Part shown: positions 12,501 through 24,012 of the stretch, in pieces
How the letters are laid out: each line of letters opens with the position of its first letter
Position numbering within the stretch: position 1 is the stretch's first letter
From: Cucumis sativus
Taxonomy: Eukaryota; Streptophyta; Magnoliopsida; Cucurbitales; Cucurbitaceae
NCBI RefSeq assembly: GCF_000004075.3
Contig: NC_026659.2
Location: 31,700,272 to 31,764,271 of the forward strand
Length of the DNA stretch: 64,000 bases
Direction: 5' to 3'
Position numbers and translations under genes: made by a program
The notes under the pieces: model-generated
What the model saw: only the letters and a program-made list of their open reading frames with translations
Databases searched by the model: none
Told to the model about the DNA's origin: nothing

Positions 12501-12644
12501 AGTCAATGAAGTGTAAAGGAAAAGGCAGCGTTGTCCTTTCGCATTGACACAGTCCATGAATGAAGGAGAAAAGTTGGTTTGAAATAAGCGAGCAGTGAAA
12601 CTATCTTGCCCTAATTCTCTACAATTGCCAACGTGAAGCATCAT
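9564..12644 (-). CDS. P-class pentatricopeptide repeat protein, At1g73710-like
   Basis: A single uninterrupted frame of 1026 aa. The start is the first in-frame ATG (12644, MMLHVGNCREL); the frame stays open a further 147 nt upstream but without an ATG. An N-terminal region of about 100 residues with Ser, Arg and hydrophobic residues and few acids could be an organelle transit peptide. Then YGGILPSILRSL and LSPKEQTVILKEQSRWERV precede a long run of 35-residue PPR motifs (for example VIHYNIVLRTLGQAQKWDEL, TYNTLIDLYGKAGRLKDA, TYNSLIQMFSGGDLVDEA) to about residue 975. Spacing is regular P-type, with no E or DYW tail, so the likely role is binding and stabilising or processing organelle RNA rather than editing. 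The C-terminus is an unusual acidic Ser-Asp-Glu repeat. Similarity to At1g73710 is recognised from memory. Confidence 0.9.
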   Translation of the reverse strand: MMLHVGNCRELGQDSFTARLFQTNFSPSFMDCVNAKGQRCLFLYTSLTSRELNFVNLNSQKHVNRDLKVSLGFKLQCHSRTLSMASQRLSTNGKKKSYGGILPSILRSLKSASDIGNILSSSCQNLSPKEQTVILKEQSRWERVIQVFQWFKSQKDYVPNVIHYNIVLRTLGQAQKWDELRLCWNEMAENGVVPTNNTYGMLIDVYGKVGLVKEALLWIKHMTVRGIFPDEVTMNTVVRVLKDAGEFDSADKFYKDWCRGLVELNDFDLNSRVEDFGVNSAVEPITPKHFLLTELFRIGTRIPNRKVSPEVDNCVRKPRLTSTYNTLIDLYGKAGRLKDAANVFGEMLTTGISMDTITFNTMIYTCGSHGHLAEAETLLLKMEERGLSPDTKTYNIFLSLYANNGNIDGALKCYRRIREVGLFPDVVTHRALLHVLSERNMVEDVENVIAEMEKSHILLDEHSLPRVIKMYINEGLLDRAKILLEKYRLDTELSPRISAAIIDAYAEKGLWFEAESIFLWKRDLSGKKMDVMEYNVMIKAYGKAELYEKAFLLFKSMKNRGTWPDECTYNSLIQMFSGGDLVDEARRLLTEMQRMGFKPTCQTFSAVIASYARLGLMSDAVEVYDMMVHADVEPNEILYGVLVNGFAEIGQAEEALKYFRLMEKSGIAENQIVLTSLIKAFSKVGSLEDARRIYNRMKNMEDGADTIASNSMINLYADLGMVSEAKQVFEDLRERGYADGVSFATMIYLYKNIGMLDEAIEVAEEMKESGLLRDATSFRKVIECYAINGQVRECGELLHEMVTRKLLPDNRTFNVLFTILKKGVIPLEAVSQLESAFHEEKTYARQAIIAAVFSGLGLHASALESCDTFLKAEVQLDSFAYNVAIYAYGAAEKIDKALNIFMKMKDQNLKPDLVTYINLVGCYGKAGMIEGVKQIYSQLKYGEIELNKSLFFAIINTFRSAHRYDLVQMVKQEMKFSLDSEVHSESELDNLSDEDSPSDKDSPSDEDCLSDEDCLSDEESPRLLKS
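9589..9678 (-). repeat. Coding 18-bp minisatellite, PPR acidic tail
   Basis: Five tandem 18-bp units built on TCTTCATCAGACAGGCAA (plus-strand view). The first two units are identical in sequence and the others differ at a few positions. On the minus strand each unit codes six residues of the type LSDEDS / PSDEDC, forming an acidic tail just before the stop. The 18-bp period keeps frame, so copy number can vary without breaking the protein. Confidence 0.95.
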
Positions 12645-14650
12645 TTGGCCTCTTAGTAAGAATTTGACGAATGTAAATTTGGGAGTGAGAATGCTAAATC
12701 CAGGTACCTTCAAAATTCTTGTAAAAACTGAAAGCAAAAGGAAGAACCGGCCGAACACAGAACTAAACTGAAAGCAATAAAATGGAGACAAAAGAACAAG
12801 AGACGTAATGGTTCAAACTTTGGGAGTTCATCCACTTTGAAAACCAGCTTATAACACCAGGTATGAAAAATAGGTAAGCAACTTCAATGGCGTTTCAGCT
12901 TCTGAGCTATACAAACCAACATCAAGAAGAAAGCATCCTCCAAATTAAACAAAAGAAATCAACTGCACCGTATAATGGTGCTCTAACGCCACCTGAAGTA
13001 ATGGAGGAAAAGCAAGTCACCATCCCCCGCGAAATGAGACCCACCATGCGTTCCAGCTTCCTTCAACAAGGGACCCACATCACTGCTCGCCTCTGAAACT
13101 GGGATTCACCGCCGGTGATATCCACCCTTCCTATACACAGAAGACCCGCCCACTGATATTTATGTGTTTTCTTTTTCGTCTTTGTTTAATGTTAGGGAAC
13201 TTTTTTTTTCTAAAATAATCTAAATGGAGAAACTAATAAAAATTAAGAAAAATAGGTTAGTTTTCGACTCCATAACTTTTTTTTTATTATTATTTATATA
13301 TATTAATCTCACACTTTTCTCCCTTCTTTATTTTATATATATATATATGGCTTCATAACTTCTTCCTTTCTTAATTATATATATATTAAACATTTTAATC
13401 CTAAAAATATATTTTTTATTCAAATTAATATCTAACTTTTTCAATTTTAATTTATTCGTTTTTTCTTTATATATATATATATATGGACTATCAAAATTAT
13501 CCCACTTTTTTATTAAATTCATTTTTCTAATTTAATTCGATTATTTCTTAATCAAAATTATACATATATTCTTTTTTAAAAAAACTCAATAAAATATGTT
13601 ATTAAGTAAATTAAAATTATAATAATAATAATGGAAACTATAAATGCACATTGCTTTTTTAGGTTAGAAAAATGAAACATATATAAATAAACAATGAATG
13701 ACATATTATTAGTTTAATCATGACAAGTATTGTTGGTAGATTTAAAATTGCCACTAATTGAATTAAATTGTGTGAACAACAAAATTGAGATATAAAATAT
13801 AATAAGGTTTAACTTTATAATTAACGGTGGAGTTGAAATATAATTATTGATATACTAAAAATGGAAAAATAAAAGGAAGATTATTAATGGTAATGAGTGG
13901 TGGGTGGATGAAGAAAATTTGTTAATTAAAAATTGAAACCAATTAAAAATGGAATGAAGTATAAACTAATTAAAAAGATAATCAAAATTTTTAAAGTTTA
14001 CTTATAAATAATTTTAAATAAATTAAAATAACGTGAATTATTATAATCTAATTAGAATCAAATATTAGAGACAATAGAATTTATTTTTATAATAAAAAAA
14101 AACTATAATAATGTTTTATTTTAATATACTTTATTGTATTTTTGGCAATGAATATATTATGTGGCATCCAATCCACAAACTGAACAATTATCTTAAATTA
14201 AAGAAGTGTGTGATTTTGAGACTTAAGATTTAATTTATTTGATAAGATAATTCAATTTGGAGTATTGGGATAAGAGATTTGTGATCTTCAAGTTTGAATT
14301 TTGAAGTTATAAGTGAATTTTCTTCCCATTTGCATCTTCACTAAACCCTTCCCTATTTTCACTATCTTCTTCTTCATATTCTTCTTCATCTTCCACCAAC
14401 ACCACCCGGAATCTCCTAAAATATATTCTTTTTTATATATATATATAGGATAAAAAAAAATTGAATTGTTTTTCAGCTAAATCTTTGATTCTGTCTATCC
14501 AACAAAATTTATGATTTTTTACCAACCCCAGATATTCTCTTCTATTTCAAATATTTGTTGCTTCAAAGCAATGGCTTCTCTACTCTCCTTCTTCCCCTAT
14601 TTAAACACTTACAATCACCTGAATTTTCTGTGTGATTATCATTTTTCAAA
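12645..14650. other. Intergenic region between divergent PPR and DUF7705-like genes
   Basis: This is the shared upstream region of the PPR gene (-) and the secreted-protein gene (+). About 12645-13150 is less AT-rich and probably holds the PPR leader and promoter. 13150-14300 is extremely AT-rich with TATATA runs (for example near 13340 and 13470). 14320-14420 has a CTT-rich stretch, probably leader or promoter of the downstream gene. A 69-codon frame at 12887-13096 (+) has no recognisable family and is not called. Confidence 0.6.
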
Positions 14651-16981
14651 ATGGGTTCTCATTTTTCAAGCTTTTTCTTCCTCCTTCTTCTATCCCAACT
14701 ATCTTTTGCTCAATGTTCATCTCATAAATCCACCGAATGTTTGCCCACTCATGACTCATCACAGTATATATCTGCTGTTGGAGACCCTGGAATGAAGAAC
14801 CCAAATGTTAGAGTTGGATTTGAGGCATGGAATTTTTGCAATGAAGTTGGAGCTGAAGCTCCTAACATGGGGAGCCCCAGATTGGCTGATTGTGCTGATT
14901 TGAAAATTCTACCTTTTCGTATGCTATTCTGGTTTCCTTCTTCTGTTTATGCTTTCTAATTTATTTTCATTAACTCAGTATATCTCTCTAATTTGGCTTT
15001 GTTTTTTCTCTTTTCTTTTCTTTTTTTTCTTTTTAAACATCATCATTCAGTTGTTCACTATTATTATATGCATGCATTTGATTCATTATGAATTTCTTTG
15101 TCACTGCTTACACTTCTAGCATGTGACTCTTCTTTGACTCTCTTGTTCGGATTCCACATTAATTGTTGAGCAAATTCTTGGCAATACGAATCTCTTGTGC
15201 ATATTTTCTATGTTTCTAATAGACCTTTTGAGTAGAATTTATAAGTTCTAAAATTAAAGGTTCATTAACAAAGGTTATGATTATCTTGGACTAGCTGTCT
15301 GTTGCTTTCTAAGAAGTAGCAAAACTAGATTAGAGAGTCATTATTCTTGATGTTTAAATTAATAAGCCAATCTAATGTTTAGTTTTTTTTGGTATTGAAG
15401 GTCGTCATAGAAAATTTGTAGTTCAGAAAGTAAATGAATGGGACAATAAACTTGGGGCTGGTCAGAAGTTCCCATCAGAGGGTTTTAAGCCATACCTGAA
15501 TCCAGATTTGTATGTTGTGGAGAAGGAGAGGTATCTTGGTTCACTATGTGAGAATGACGATTCTTCGGATCCATGGAGTTTCTGGATGATTATGCTAAAG
15601 AATGGGAATTTTGACGTGAACTCTACTCTCTGCCCTGAAGATGGTAAAAGGATCAGTAAAATTATAACTGACAGAAAATTCCCTTGTTTTGGTGAAGGTT
15701 GTATGAACCAGCCTCTTGTTTACCATAACTATTCGAGGTTGGAGTATTTAGGGAAAGGAAAGTTGTCTTTAACTGGTGGTTTCTATGGAACGTATGAACT
15801 TGATGCTGATCTAAGACAAGGTATAGGGAACAACTCTTACTATTCAGTCTCATGGCACAAGAATGTTACCACAGGAAGTTGGATATTTTCACATCAATTG
15901 GCGACCTCTAGTAAGTATCCTTGGCTTATGCTGTACCTTCGATCCGATGCAACAAGGGGTTTCAATGGTGGATATCACTACGATGGTCGTGGCATTATGA
16001 GAAAGGTTCCATGATTATCCGTATATTAGTTATATTGCTGTCCTTTTAATTATCTATATTTTATGTTCATGATTTCAATTGTTCTTTTGATCAGTTGCCC
16101 GAGTCCCCAAATTTCAAAGTGAAATTAACACTTGACATTAAAAATGGAGGTGGAAAAGACAGCCAATTCTATCTGGTTGACATTGGTAGCTGTTGGAAGA
16201 ACAATGGAGATGCTTGCGATGGTGATACTACTACAGATGTAACTCGATACAGTGAAATGATTATCAACCCCGAAACTGGTTCGCGGTGTAGTCCAGACAA
16301 TCTCAGGTCGTGTCCACCTTATCATGTTACTGCTTCAGGCGAGAAGATACATAGGAATGAGACATCAAGATTTCCATATTCAGCTTATCACCTCTACTGC
16401 GCCCCTGGAAATGCTATGCATTTGGAGGAACCATATGACATTTGTGATCCATATAGCAACCCAATGGCTCAAGAGTTGATGCAACTTCTTCCACATCCTG
16501 AATGGGCTGTACATGGGTATCCAAAGAACAAAGGAGAAGGATGGGTTGGAGATCCTAGAACTTGGGTTCTTGACGTAGGAGCCTTGTCCAACCGCTTGTA
16601 CTTCTACCAGGTAAAAAATACCTTTTGGAAACACTTTCTAAGCCTTCAAATAAAATATTAGTTCAAATAGGTCTGACATACCATTATTTATACAATCCAT
16701 ATGAATAGCAGAGACTACATATATAGGATCAGAATTGAAAGGCCATGCATGGTTGTCTAAGTAATAAAATTGAAGTTCAAATGATGATTTGAATTTTGTT
16801 TACAATGTAGGATCCGGGAACGAAGCCTGCAAGGCGGATATGGACTTCAATCAACGTCGGAGTAGAGATATATAAATTAGATATTGGTAGTGAGAGGGCA
16901 ACAGCAGAGTGGAGTGTAAGTGATTTTGATGTCATTGTTCCCGTAGGAGCTGGAGATGCCATTGTCAACCCCTCATCTTAA
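14651..16981 (+). CDS. Secreted Cys-rich plant protein of unknown function (DUF7705-like)
   Basis: Four exons, 14651-14918, 15401-16005, 16095-16610 and 16811-16981, give 519 aa; all junctions are GT-AG and in phase. The N-terminus MGSHFSSFFFLLLLSQLSFA is a textbook signal peptide with predicted cleavage before QCSS. The mature part has 14 cysteines, an even number compatible with disulfides, and five N-glycosylation sequons (NST, NYS, NNS, NVT, NET). It is rich in aromatic residues and has a long conserved-looking core (WSFWMIMLKNG, FYGTYELDAD, KYPWLMLYLR, VDIGSCWKNNGDACDGD, GWVGDPRTWVLDVG) but no catalytic motif I know. It is not the neprosin/DUF239 fold by motif. I think it is the plant family labelled DUF7705, but that name is from memory. 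An apoplast or cell-wall location is inferred. Confidence 0.82.
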
Positions 16982-17763
16982 CTTATTAGGTAGTATGTCA
17001 ATTAGTATCGTCATGTCAATTTTGCTCTTTTTTCTTTATGTTCCCCTTTATTTGTTTTTATAATTATACATAGAGGTAGGCTCCTTAGGAAGTCCCAGAA
17101 GCCATTTTACTATAAAATTCTGTACCCTTGAATGAAGGGACTCAATTTAGTCGAGTGTTTATGGAAGCAAATATTTTGATTGCCATTATTTACATTTACA
17201 AGTACTTATAAGTTCTAATATATGGGGAGGGATGTTCATATGAAGATGGAATTGCCCCCTTTTTTAAAAGAGATATCATTATAGGGATTTGTGGGAGAAT
17301 AAATTTGATAATCAAATAGTTACCATTTTAGTGGGGGAAATCTTTTAATTGATTAAACATTATTCTAATGGAAACAAAATAATTACTTATCTAAGGCATC
17401 AATGAAATAAAAAATTGAAATTTACATTATGAATAATAATTTAACATCTAACAATAAGATTGTAATAGAAGAACGTTAGGAGTTGGAAAATGTTGAATCT
17501 TCAAATGTCAATTGGTCAACTAAAAATTAATTATTATAAAGTATTGAAGAAGGAGATTGTTTATTTATTTATATATAGTTTTGGGAATTTAATTGAATTT
17601 AGGAGAGGTGGCCGTTACCGTTACCAAACATCCAACCCCCAGAAATCCTCACATAGAAAAGATTTAACGAAAAGTCCGCCATTTTCATCCTTCCTCGATC
17701 TCGTTCTGAAGAATTTCTCACCAATTCATCTTACTCCAAGAAGTTGCAGAGATCGGGGAAGGG
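16982..17763. other. Spacer between secreted-protein gene and small membrane-protein gene
   Basis: It holds the 3'UTR of the upstream gene and the promoter and leader of the small membrane-protein gene. The last 150 bp are less AT-rich and look like a transcribed leader. No gene is called. Confidence 0.6.
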
Positions 17764-18651
17764 ATGTCCGGATCTCAAAGCTCCAGATCTCTGCAATTCC
17801 TCTTCTTCATTTTTAGTTTTATCTTTTCCCATTCTCTTTCAGGTACATATATATCCCTTTTTCAAATTTCTCTTAATTAATTCGATTTCTCTTTTAATCT
17901 ATGCTACCTAAACCCCCGCCCCCCCCCCCCCCCCCCCACCTCAATTGCTTTTAACATTTGTAGCTATCATGATTTTTCCTTACCTTTTTTCGCATTACTT
18001 TATCATTATTGATTGCTTTTCTGGTAAACATTATTCTGTTTTGTAATGATTTGGGGAATTGTCTTTTTTTAAGATACATGGCTATTTGTATTGAAATAAG
18101 CAAAAAGAATGGTGGGAGAGATGATTCAAGAATTTCATTGCAATTACTTTGAGCGTTACTTCAATATCGAAAATACCCTTTTTGCATGTGTATTGTGTAA
18201 TTTTGTTTCTTGATGAAGCATTGAAATTTTGATTTAATTTTATACGTTCTTTACTTTTGTGAAAAGGGAAAAAAAAACAGAAGAAGAAAGTCGATGAATT
18301 TCAATTTGAATTTCCTTTTTTTTTTTTTTTTTTTTTTTTTGTAGACCTCAAATTCTAGTTGAATGAACGTACGAGGTTTTTAGTTTGGTTTTTCTTGTAT
18401 TTCTAGTGTTGGCAAAGGAAAATTCAAGTGCTAAAGATGGTGGTAAAACTAAAAAGGACGATGCTCGGAGGAGCCCGTCGATGGGGATCAAGATACTAAT
18501 CATATGTCTAGGAGTTGTGACTGTTATTATCTTTTCTGTAATTCTATTCAAGATATGGCAGAAGAAGAAGAGAGAAGAACAACATGCTCGTCTTCTCAAG
18601 CTGTTTGAAGATGATGATGAACTAGAAGTCGAGCTTGGACTTCGAGATTGA
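17764..18651 (+). CDS. Small single-pass membrane protein, unknown function
   Basis: Two exons, 17764-17842 and 18407-18651, give 107 aa. The ATG at 17764 opens a hydrophobic N-terminus (LQFLFFIFSFIFSHSLS) that reads as a signal peptide. After a short Lys/Ser/Asp-rich linker comes one transmembrane helix (about residues 52-74, IKILIICLGVVTVIIFSVIL), then a basic stop-transfer patch KIWQKKKREEQ and an acidic tail ending ELGLRD. The expected topology is type I, with a short lumenal or outside segment and a cytosolic tail of about 30 residues. I do not recognise a named family. The dibasic and acidic tail motifs could be trafficking signals, which is inference. The intron holds a 19-C run and a 25-T run. 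Confidence 0.75.
17919..17937 (+). repeat. Homopolymer run of 19 C in intron
   Basis: A 19-base C run, preceded by CCCCCG, in the intron of the small membrane-protein gene. Such runs are rare in an AT-rich plant genome and are prone to length error in sequencing. Confidence 0.9.
18316..18340 (+). repeat. T25 run ending in an alternative splice acceptor
   Basis: A 25-T run followed directly by GTAG at 18341-18344, which reads as a strong polypyrimidine-tract acceptor 62 bp before the acceptor used in the gene model (18406). Splicing there would read DLKF and then a stop codon. Confidence 0.85.
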
Positions 18652-21568
18652 GCTTCGTGATACTCATACTCTATCCGATTAATTAAGAGGAGGTGCACAT
18701 TTGTGGATTCAATTGCCTTTTGTTTAAATGATGCATACAAGCTCTTAGCTATTATTCCAATTTTGTTTTTGGATAAGCTGGGCTCCTAAAATGTCATAGC
18801 AAATTCTTTCTTGTCAATTAGTTTTGAATAATGTTGTTCCTCCTTCAATCATTCATCTTAGACATGTAACATGTTTATGATATCTGAGGCATGTCTCAAA
18901 TATAAATCGTTGTTTAGTGAATTGGTCAAGTTATATAGTAAATACATGTTACATTTTTCTAGGGAGTGGGAAATGGTGGTTGATAGTATATGCTGTTGAG
19001 CTAGCGATGTTCTGAAGAATGAGACGATTTTCATTTTCAAAATGGAAGACCTTGTTGTTAGTTTAAATCCCTTTCTTAACTGTTTCTGCTGCATATTATT
19101 CTACACGACCGTAGATCGTAAGTCCTGCCGATATTTGTTATTATACATTTCCATCTTTAAGCACTTCAATTCTGGTGCATATGCTTTTGAAGGATGAAAA
19201 GTGAGCAAAACATTTGGTCCTTGAAGAAAAGTTTTAGTTTCACCATTTCAGAATCGTTGGTAATAAACAATAGTTACCGAAACTTTAGATAAGCAAAATT
19301 GTTATACGACAGTAGTTACCTTTTGATGCAGAGCTAAGAAAGTGTAAAGCCATTATAGATAAGCTAATCTCACCAAGTTGAAGGCGCTGCCAAGTTAGAG
19401 TTGATGTTCATGATGCAATGTCAAACTTGTACCAATTATTGACTTATGAAAATCAAAAGATGACCATCACCAAATTGCAATTTTCTTATATGTTGGAACA
19501 AGGCTGCTTACTGATGAGAAACTGTCAAAGCCATCTATTTTTCTTTTTCAGGTTGTTGAATTGAAAAAGTCTTTTATTATTATTATTATTATTGGAACTA
19601 ATTTTGTAGGCTGCAGATTTCAAATTTGCATAAGAAATGTTTCAGGAGGTTGGTTGGAAAGTTAGAAAGCTGGGAAGCCATATGGTAAATGGATTTCCTT
19701 TGAAGTAATATATTTTATGTTCTGATTTTTCTGAGCATGTAAAGCATTTTTGCACAGGTAGTTTTCATCTAAGAAGTTTGGCCCTTTGTGAAGCAAGTTT
19801 CTGATGGCTTTAAAAGCTATTTCAATAGTTTTGGGCAATACAAACTACTCTCTGACTTTGTTCTAATAGTTATTGGGACAAGAGAAAGTCATTGGGAAGA
19901 GAATGGGTTTTTAAATCCTCTATTGTTTCCACCTATTTAGAATATTAACACACAACGCCAACCCACCCAAACAAGGAGGGGATCAATATGATACATTTTG
20001 TAAAAGCATCTTTTTAGATTAAACAACAACCATTAGAGATTGAAATTCAAAGTCACCTAAACTAAAATTTGAATTGTTATTATAAAAAGAGTTGATAATT
20101 AGGTAATGGTTGTGAGAAGGGCAGAAGAAAAAGAAAAGGTTTTTGTTAAGGGTGATCATAATAGTTGACCTTTGAGATGAAGGGAGCAATAGGGGTCCAA
20201 ATTGATTGGTTGTTGTGGTAATAATGAGTACCCAAAATAACCCAAACAAATATTGGAAAAAGAGGTTTCTATTTAAGGATGGAAGAAAGTGAGATTTCTA
20301 CATAAATTCATACCCACTAGATTCTAATTTTAAATTGGTCTCACTTCTTCTTTAGCTAACTCACAACTTTTCCCATTTTTCAATCAATAAACAAACCCCC
20401 TCTTTTCTTTATTATTGTTATTACTATTACAAATCTTTCTAAATACAAACTAACAATTATATCTTTTTGTTTCTTTTATTTCTACAATTTTTTTATTTAA
20501 TAACAATAATTTATCTTTTCATATCTATCTATCTATCTATATTATTTAACGGATTTTTTGGCTGCTTCGTTTATAAAAACATTCATTCAAAAATGTCTAA
20601 TTTCTTTAATTCAAAGATTCATTTCATATACTCTTGGTTTTATTCCATTTGATTACAACTTTTTTTTTTTACTAATTAGTAACTGTAATTTATTTTTTTT
20701 TATAATAAACAAATGTAAAGAAGGATATAAAGACGAGTGTGAGAGAAAGAATGTTAAAGGCATAAATAAAGTAATTAATACGAGCATCATTCGTAGTGTT
20801 TTTTCCTTAGCTTCAACAGGTAACGTTTCTTTCTTATTCCTACTCATTTTCTAGCTCAAGATGGGTTTTCTTTTTTATTAAAACATGGTTATAACAAATT
20901 CATAGTTTGTATATCTTGGTTTATCGTCGATAAACTATAATATTTTGCTACATTTTTGTAAATATAAACAATTAAAATCATAAGAAACTGATTTGATTTT
21001 AGGGTTTTACCGTTCTCAAATGCACATATATAAGATTTCAGGGTTTGAAAAATGTTCAAACAAAATAATAATAATAATATATACCAACTACATTATTTCA
21101 TTTAAGATTTCTTAATTAATAATGGACTAAAATTGAACATATATTATATATAAGACTAAAATTGACTTGACATATATAAATATATATATGTAAGATATTG
21201 AGTGGCATTGAGTTATTTATAGAGAACTTGTTTAGTAAAACAAAAATATAAAACAAAGTGTAGAAATGAAGTAATTGGTTTTTATTTTGTGATATTTGAA
21301 AATATGAAGAGAAAATTAATTAAAAAGCATAAGTAAAGAGAGAAGAAATACCGTTGTGTGATTGGAAGTTAATTGAATTATTTAATCTTAAATTAAAATT
21401 ATAGTGTTTTAATTATGGTTCAAAATATATTAATTATTGTTTTAAATACTAATTGATGAATAAATATGAAATGGGTTTTTGAATAATAAAAAAGAAATGT
21501 TAGCATTGATTGTTTTGATGGACCACAAAAAAAAAAGAAAAAAAAAAGAAAAAAAGAAAATGGGGATT

Positions 21569-21578
21569 CCAAAAAAGG
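21569..21578 (+). promoter_or_regulatory. Perfect CArG box CCAAAAAAGG
   Basis: It matches the CC(A/T)6GG MADS-domain binding consensus exactly, 2.8 kb upstream of the STK-type start codon, in an A-rich stretch. A MADS gene controlled by MADS factors is plausible, but a single site in A-rich DNA is weak evidence. Confidence 0.4.
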
Positions 21579-21786
21579 GAGAGGAAAATAGGGTTAAGAA
21601 AAGGGAAAGAAAGGGACCATTTTTGGTGAGGAATCAAAAACTCCCCTCCCCCCACCAAACCCTAATTTAGATAAAAGTATTGATTTTGAAGATTTTGAGT
21701 TTGTTAGCTAAAACAGGTAACCCTAAACCCAAAACCAAAACCAAAGTGGTCCTCTTTCTCTCACAACATCTCAATATCTATCTATC

Positions 21787-21824
21787 ATCTTCTTCTTCTT
21801 CTTCTTCTTCTTCTTCTTCTTCTT
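21787..21824 (+). repeat. (CTT)n microsatellite
   Basis: About 12 TTC/CTT units in an otherwise AT-rich intergenic stretch, about 2.5 kb upstream of the STK-type gene. Confidence 0.95.
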
Positions 21825-23629
21825 TACATTTTCATACCTCATTCCTTCATTATTCTCTCTAAATGAATGATCAAATTAATTATAAGGACAATTATTTACA
21901 TTTTCAATTAAAGTTGGAAAATAATAAATAAAAAAAAGCATAATCCCCATTGCATCTGATAGAAACATATAATATTGCACACTGTATTATTTATGACTTT
22001 TTGAATAATAATAATCAAATTTGAGTAATAGATTGGAGACATTTAATTTACAACCATGCATGACTTAATCATATATGACACTTCTGATCACCTGCAGTTT
22101 TGTTCATATTATACATAGTTATTGTCTTATAGACATAGAAATAGAGTCAGCTAATCTATAGAAATTACATTTAAATAGAGGGATAATGTATGGAGAATAG
22201 TTTTGAGAGACTTGGTACTATTTCATGTTTCAATTTCTTGTTAGCAATAATAATACTACCATCCTCTCTCGTCATAGACGTACTTTAGCTACACCATGCA
22301 TGCAACAGCAGTAGCAACAGCAACACCATATCTATCTATACACACATTTACACATATGCTCCTCCCTCTCTCTTATTATAAGCATATTTCTTTAATTAAA
22401 ATTTCTTTTACTAACCATTCAAACTTTAATCAACAACTCCACTTTTAACTCTAAGCTAGGTAGTTTAGGAATGTATTGTATGTAAATAACTTTAGTTATA
22501 TAAGTTTAAAAACATTATTTAAATTATTATATGTTCAGAAAGTGTTGTGTTGAATGTGATCCAAACAAAAAGTAATCAATTAATTCAATTTTTTTTTCTT
22601 TTTTATCTACGTTGACTTAGCAACCAAACCAAAAACCTCAATAATAGAAACCCAAAAAAAGGAAAAAAAAAATCTATATCTTTCGGTATAGTTTGTCTCA
22701 AATCTATATATAAATATTCATGTTTTTGTGACACTTTCAAGGGTTACGTAAAAGACGAGAATAATACATTTTCTTTTCATTACTAACAAATATTCTACGT
22801 TTGTTGTTGAGCTATGACTAATGTTTGGCAAAAAAGCAAACAAATTTTTTTATCATACTAAAGATCGATATCCATGATGTAATGGTGATCATGTTAGAAT
22901 AAACTACTAATTGTAATTTGTAAATCATAATTTTTCAATATAAACATCCTCTATCCTATGTTATTATCTACAACAACAACCATGAAAATGGAAGAAAACA
23001 TAAAAATAGTTATAGAATTATCTTTCTTGATTAGGTCACATGGCAGAAACTTTGATTTGCTCCAAACAAAAACTCAACATTCATATAACCCTATTTTGTA
23101 GAAGAATCTAATAACTTATACAATTAAAAAAAAAAAAAACTACAAAAATGAAAAGGGCACTTCATGCCAAAACAAAAAAGATTAGACAGTAAATAATTAA
23201 TATGACCAGCAACATAATCAAAGGAGAGAGTGGGGACTGAAAATAAAAACAATGGACGCAATAGAATATATCTCAACTATGTCACACTAACGCCTAGATG
23301 TCTTAATTGAGTTTTAGCCTTTGAGCTTACGGATCCCATCATACCTTTCTTCATATATTGTTAAAAGAAAAAAGTTGCATGAGAAAAGATCAACACATTG
23401 CAGTAGAATTAATTGATATATCCTAATCTTGTGGAGGAGTTGTTCGAATCATATTGAATCAAGGGACTCTTCTGATCAGTCTCTATATGTAGGGATATAA
23501 TGAAAAGGGTGTGTGGTTTGCAAGTAGAATTTAGTGGGGTTTTGGTCTGGGTGTGTTTGTATATGGAGTGGTGAGATAAGGGATGGAATGAGTGATGTTG
23601 GGGTTGATTAGATTGTGAGCATTAAGTGA

Positions 23630-23775
23630 TGAGTTAAAAGAGAGAAGACCATATGTAAGAATAGATTGTGTTGTTGTAGAAGTAAGTAAGTAAGTGAATT
23701 AAGAAGAGAGAAATTAAAGGGGCAAAAAGGTAAAAGAAAGAAAGAAAGGAAAGAAAAGAAAAAGTAAAGGAAAGA
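23630..23775 (+). promoter_or_regulatory. GA-rich promoter segment, likely BPC-type sites
   Basis: A purine-rich stretch (AGAGAGAAG, GAAGAGAGAAA, then GAAAGAAAGAAAGGAAAGAAA) 0.6-0.7 kb upstream of the STK-type start codon and just before the probable transcription start. The Arabidopsis STK promoter is known to be bound by BASIC PENTACYSTEINE proteins at purine-rich RGARAGRRA sites, and several matches occur here. Purine tracts are common in plant promoters, so function is inferred. Confidence 0.5.
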
Positions 23776-24012
23776 ATTGCTGGTTGTGGTGGGAATTTGC
23801 AGATGCAGAGAAGTTTTAATTCAGCTATTAACTCCAATGTCTTATATCAATTTTAGGCAAACTCCCACTTCACATTTTTTATTTCTTTTTTTTTTTGTAT
23901 TTACACAAAGTTGCTTAGTAAAGAAGCTTCATTTTTCTCTCTTTCTTTTTATTGGAAATTCTTTCCCATTCATCAACTTCTCCTTCTCACCTCAAACCCC
24001 AATTTCTCCAAG

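Larger units (their letters stand above)
18652..23629. other. Long AT-rich intergenic region upstream of STK-type gene
   Basis: About 5 kb with no supportable gene. 18652-19900 is moderately AT-rich and may include the 3'UTR of the small membrane-protein gene. The rest is very AT-rich with TATATA, poly-A and TATC runs (for example 20521-20540). The open frames here are low-complexity and lack family motifs. It includes one perfect CArg box and a CTT microsatellite, listed separately. Confidence 0.6.

Noticed and set aside
12887-13096. 69-codon open frame on the plus strand between the PPR and secreted-protein genes
   Set aside because: No family motif, and it lies in the likely leader and promoter of the PPR gene on the other strand.
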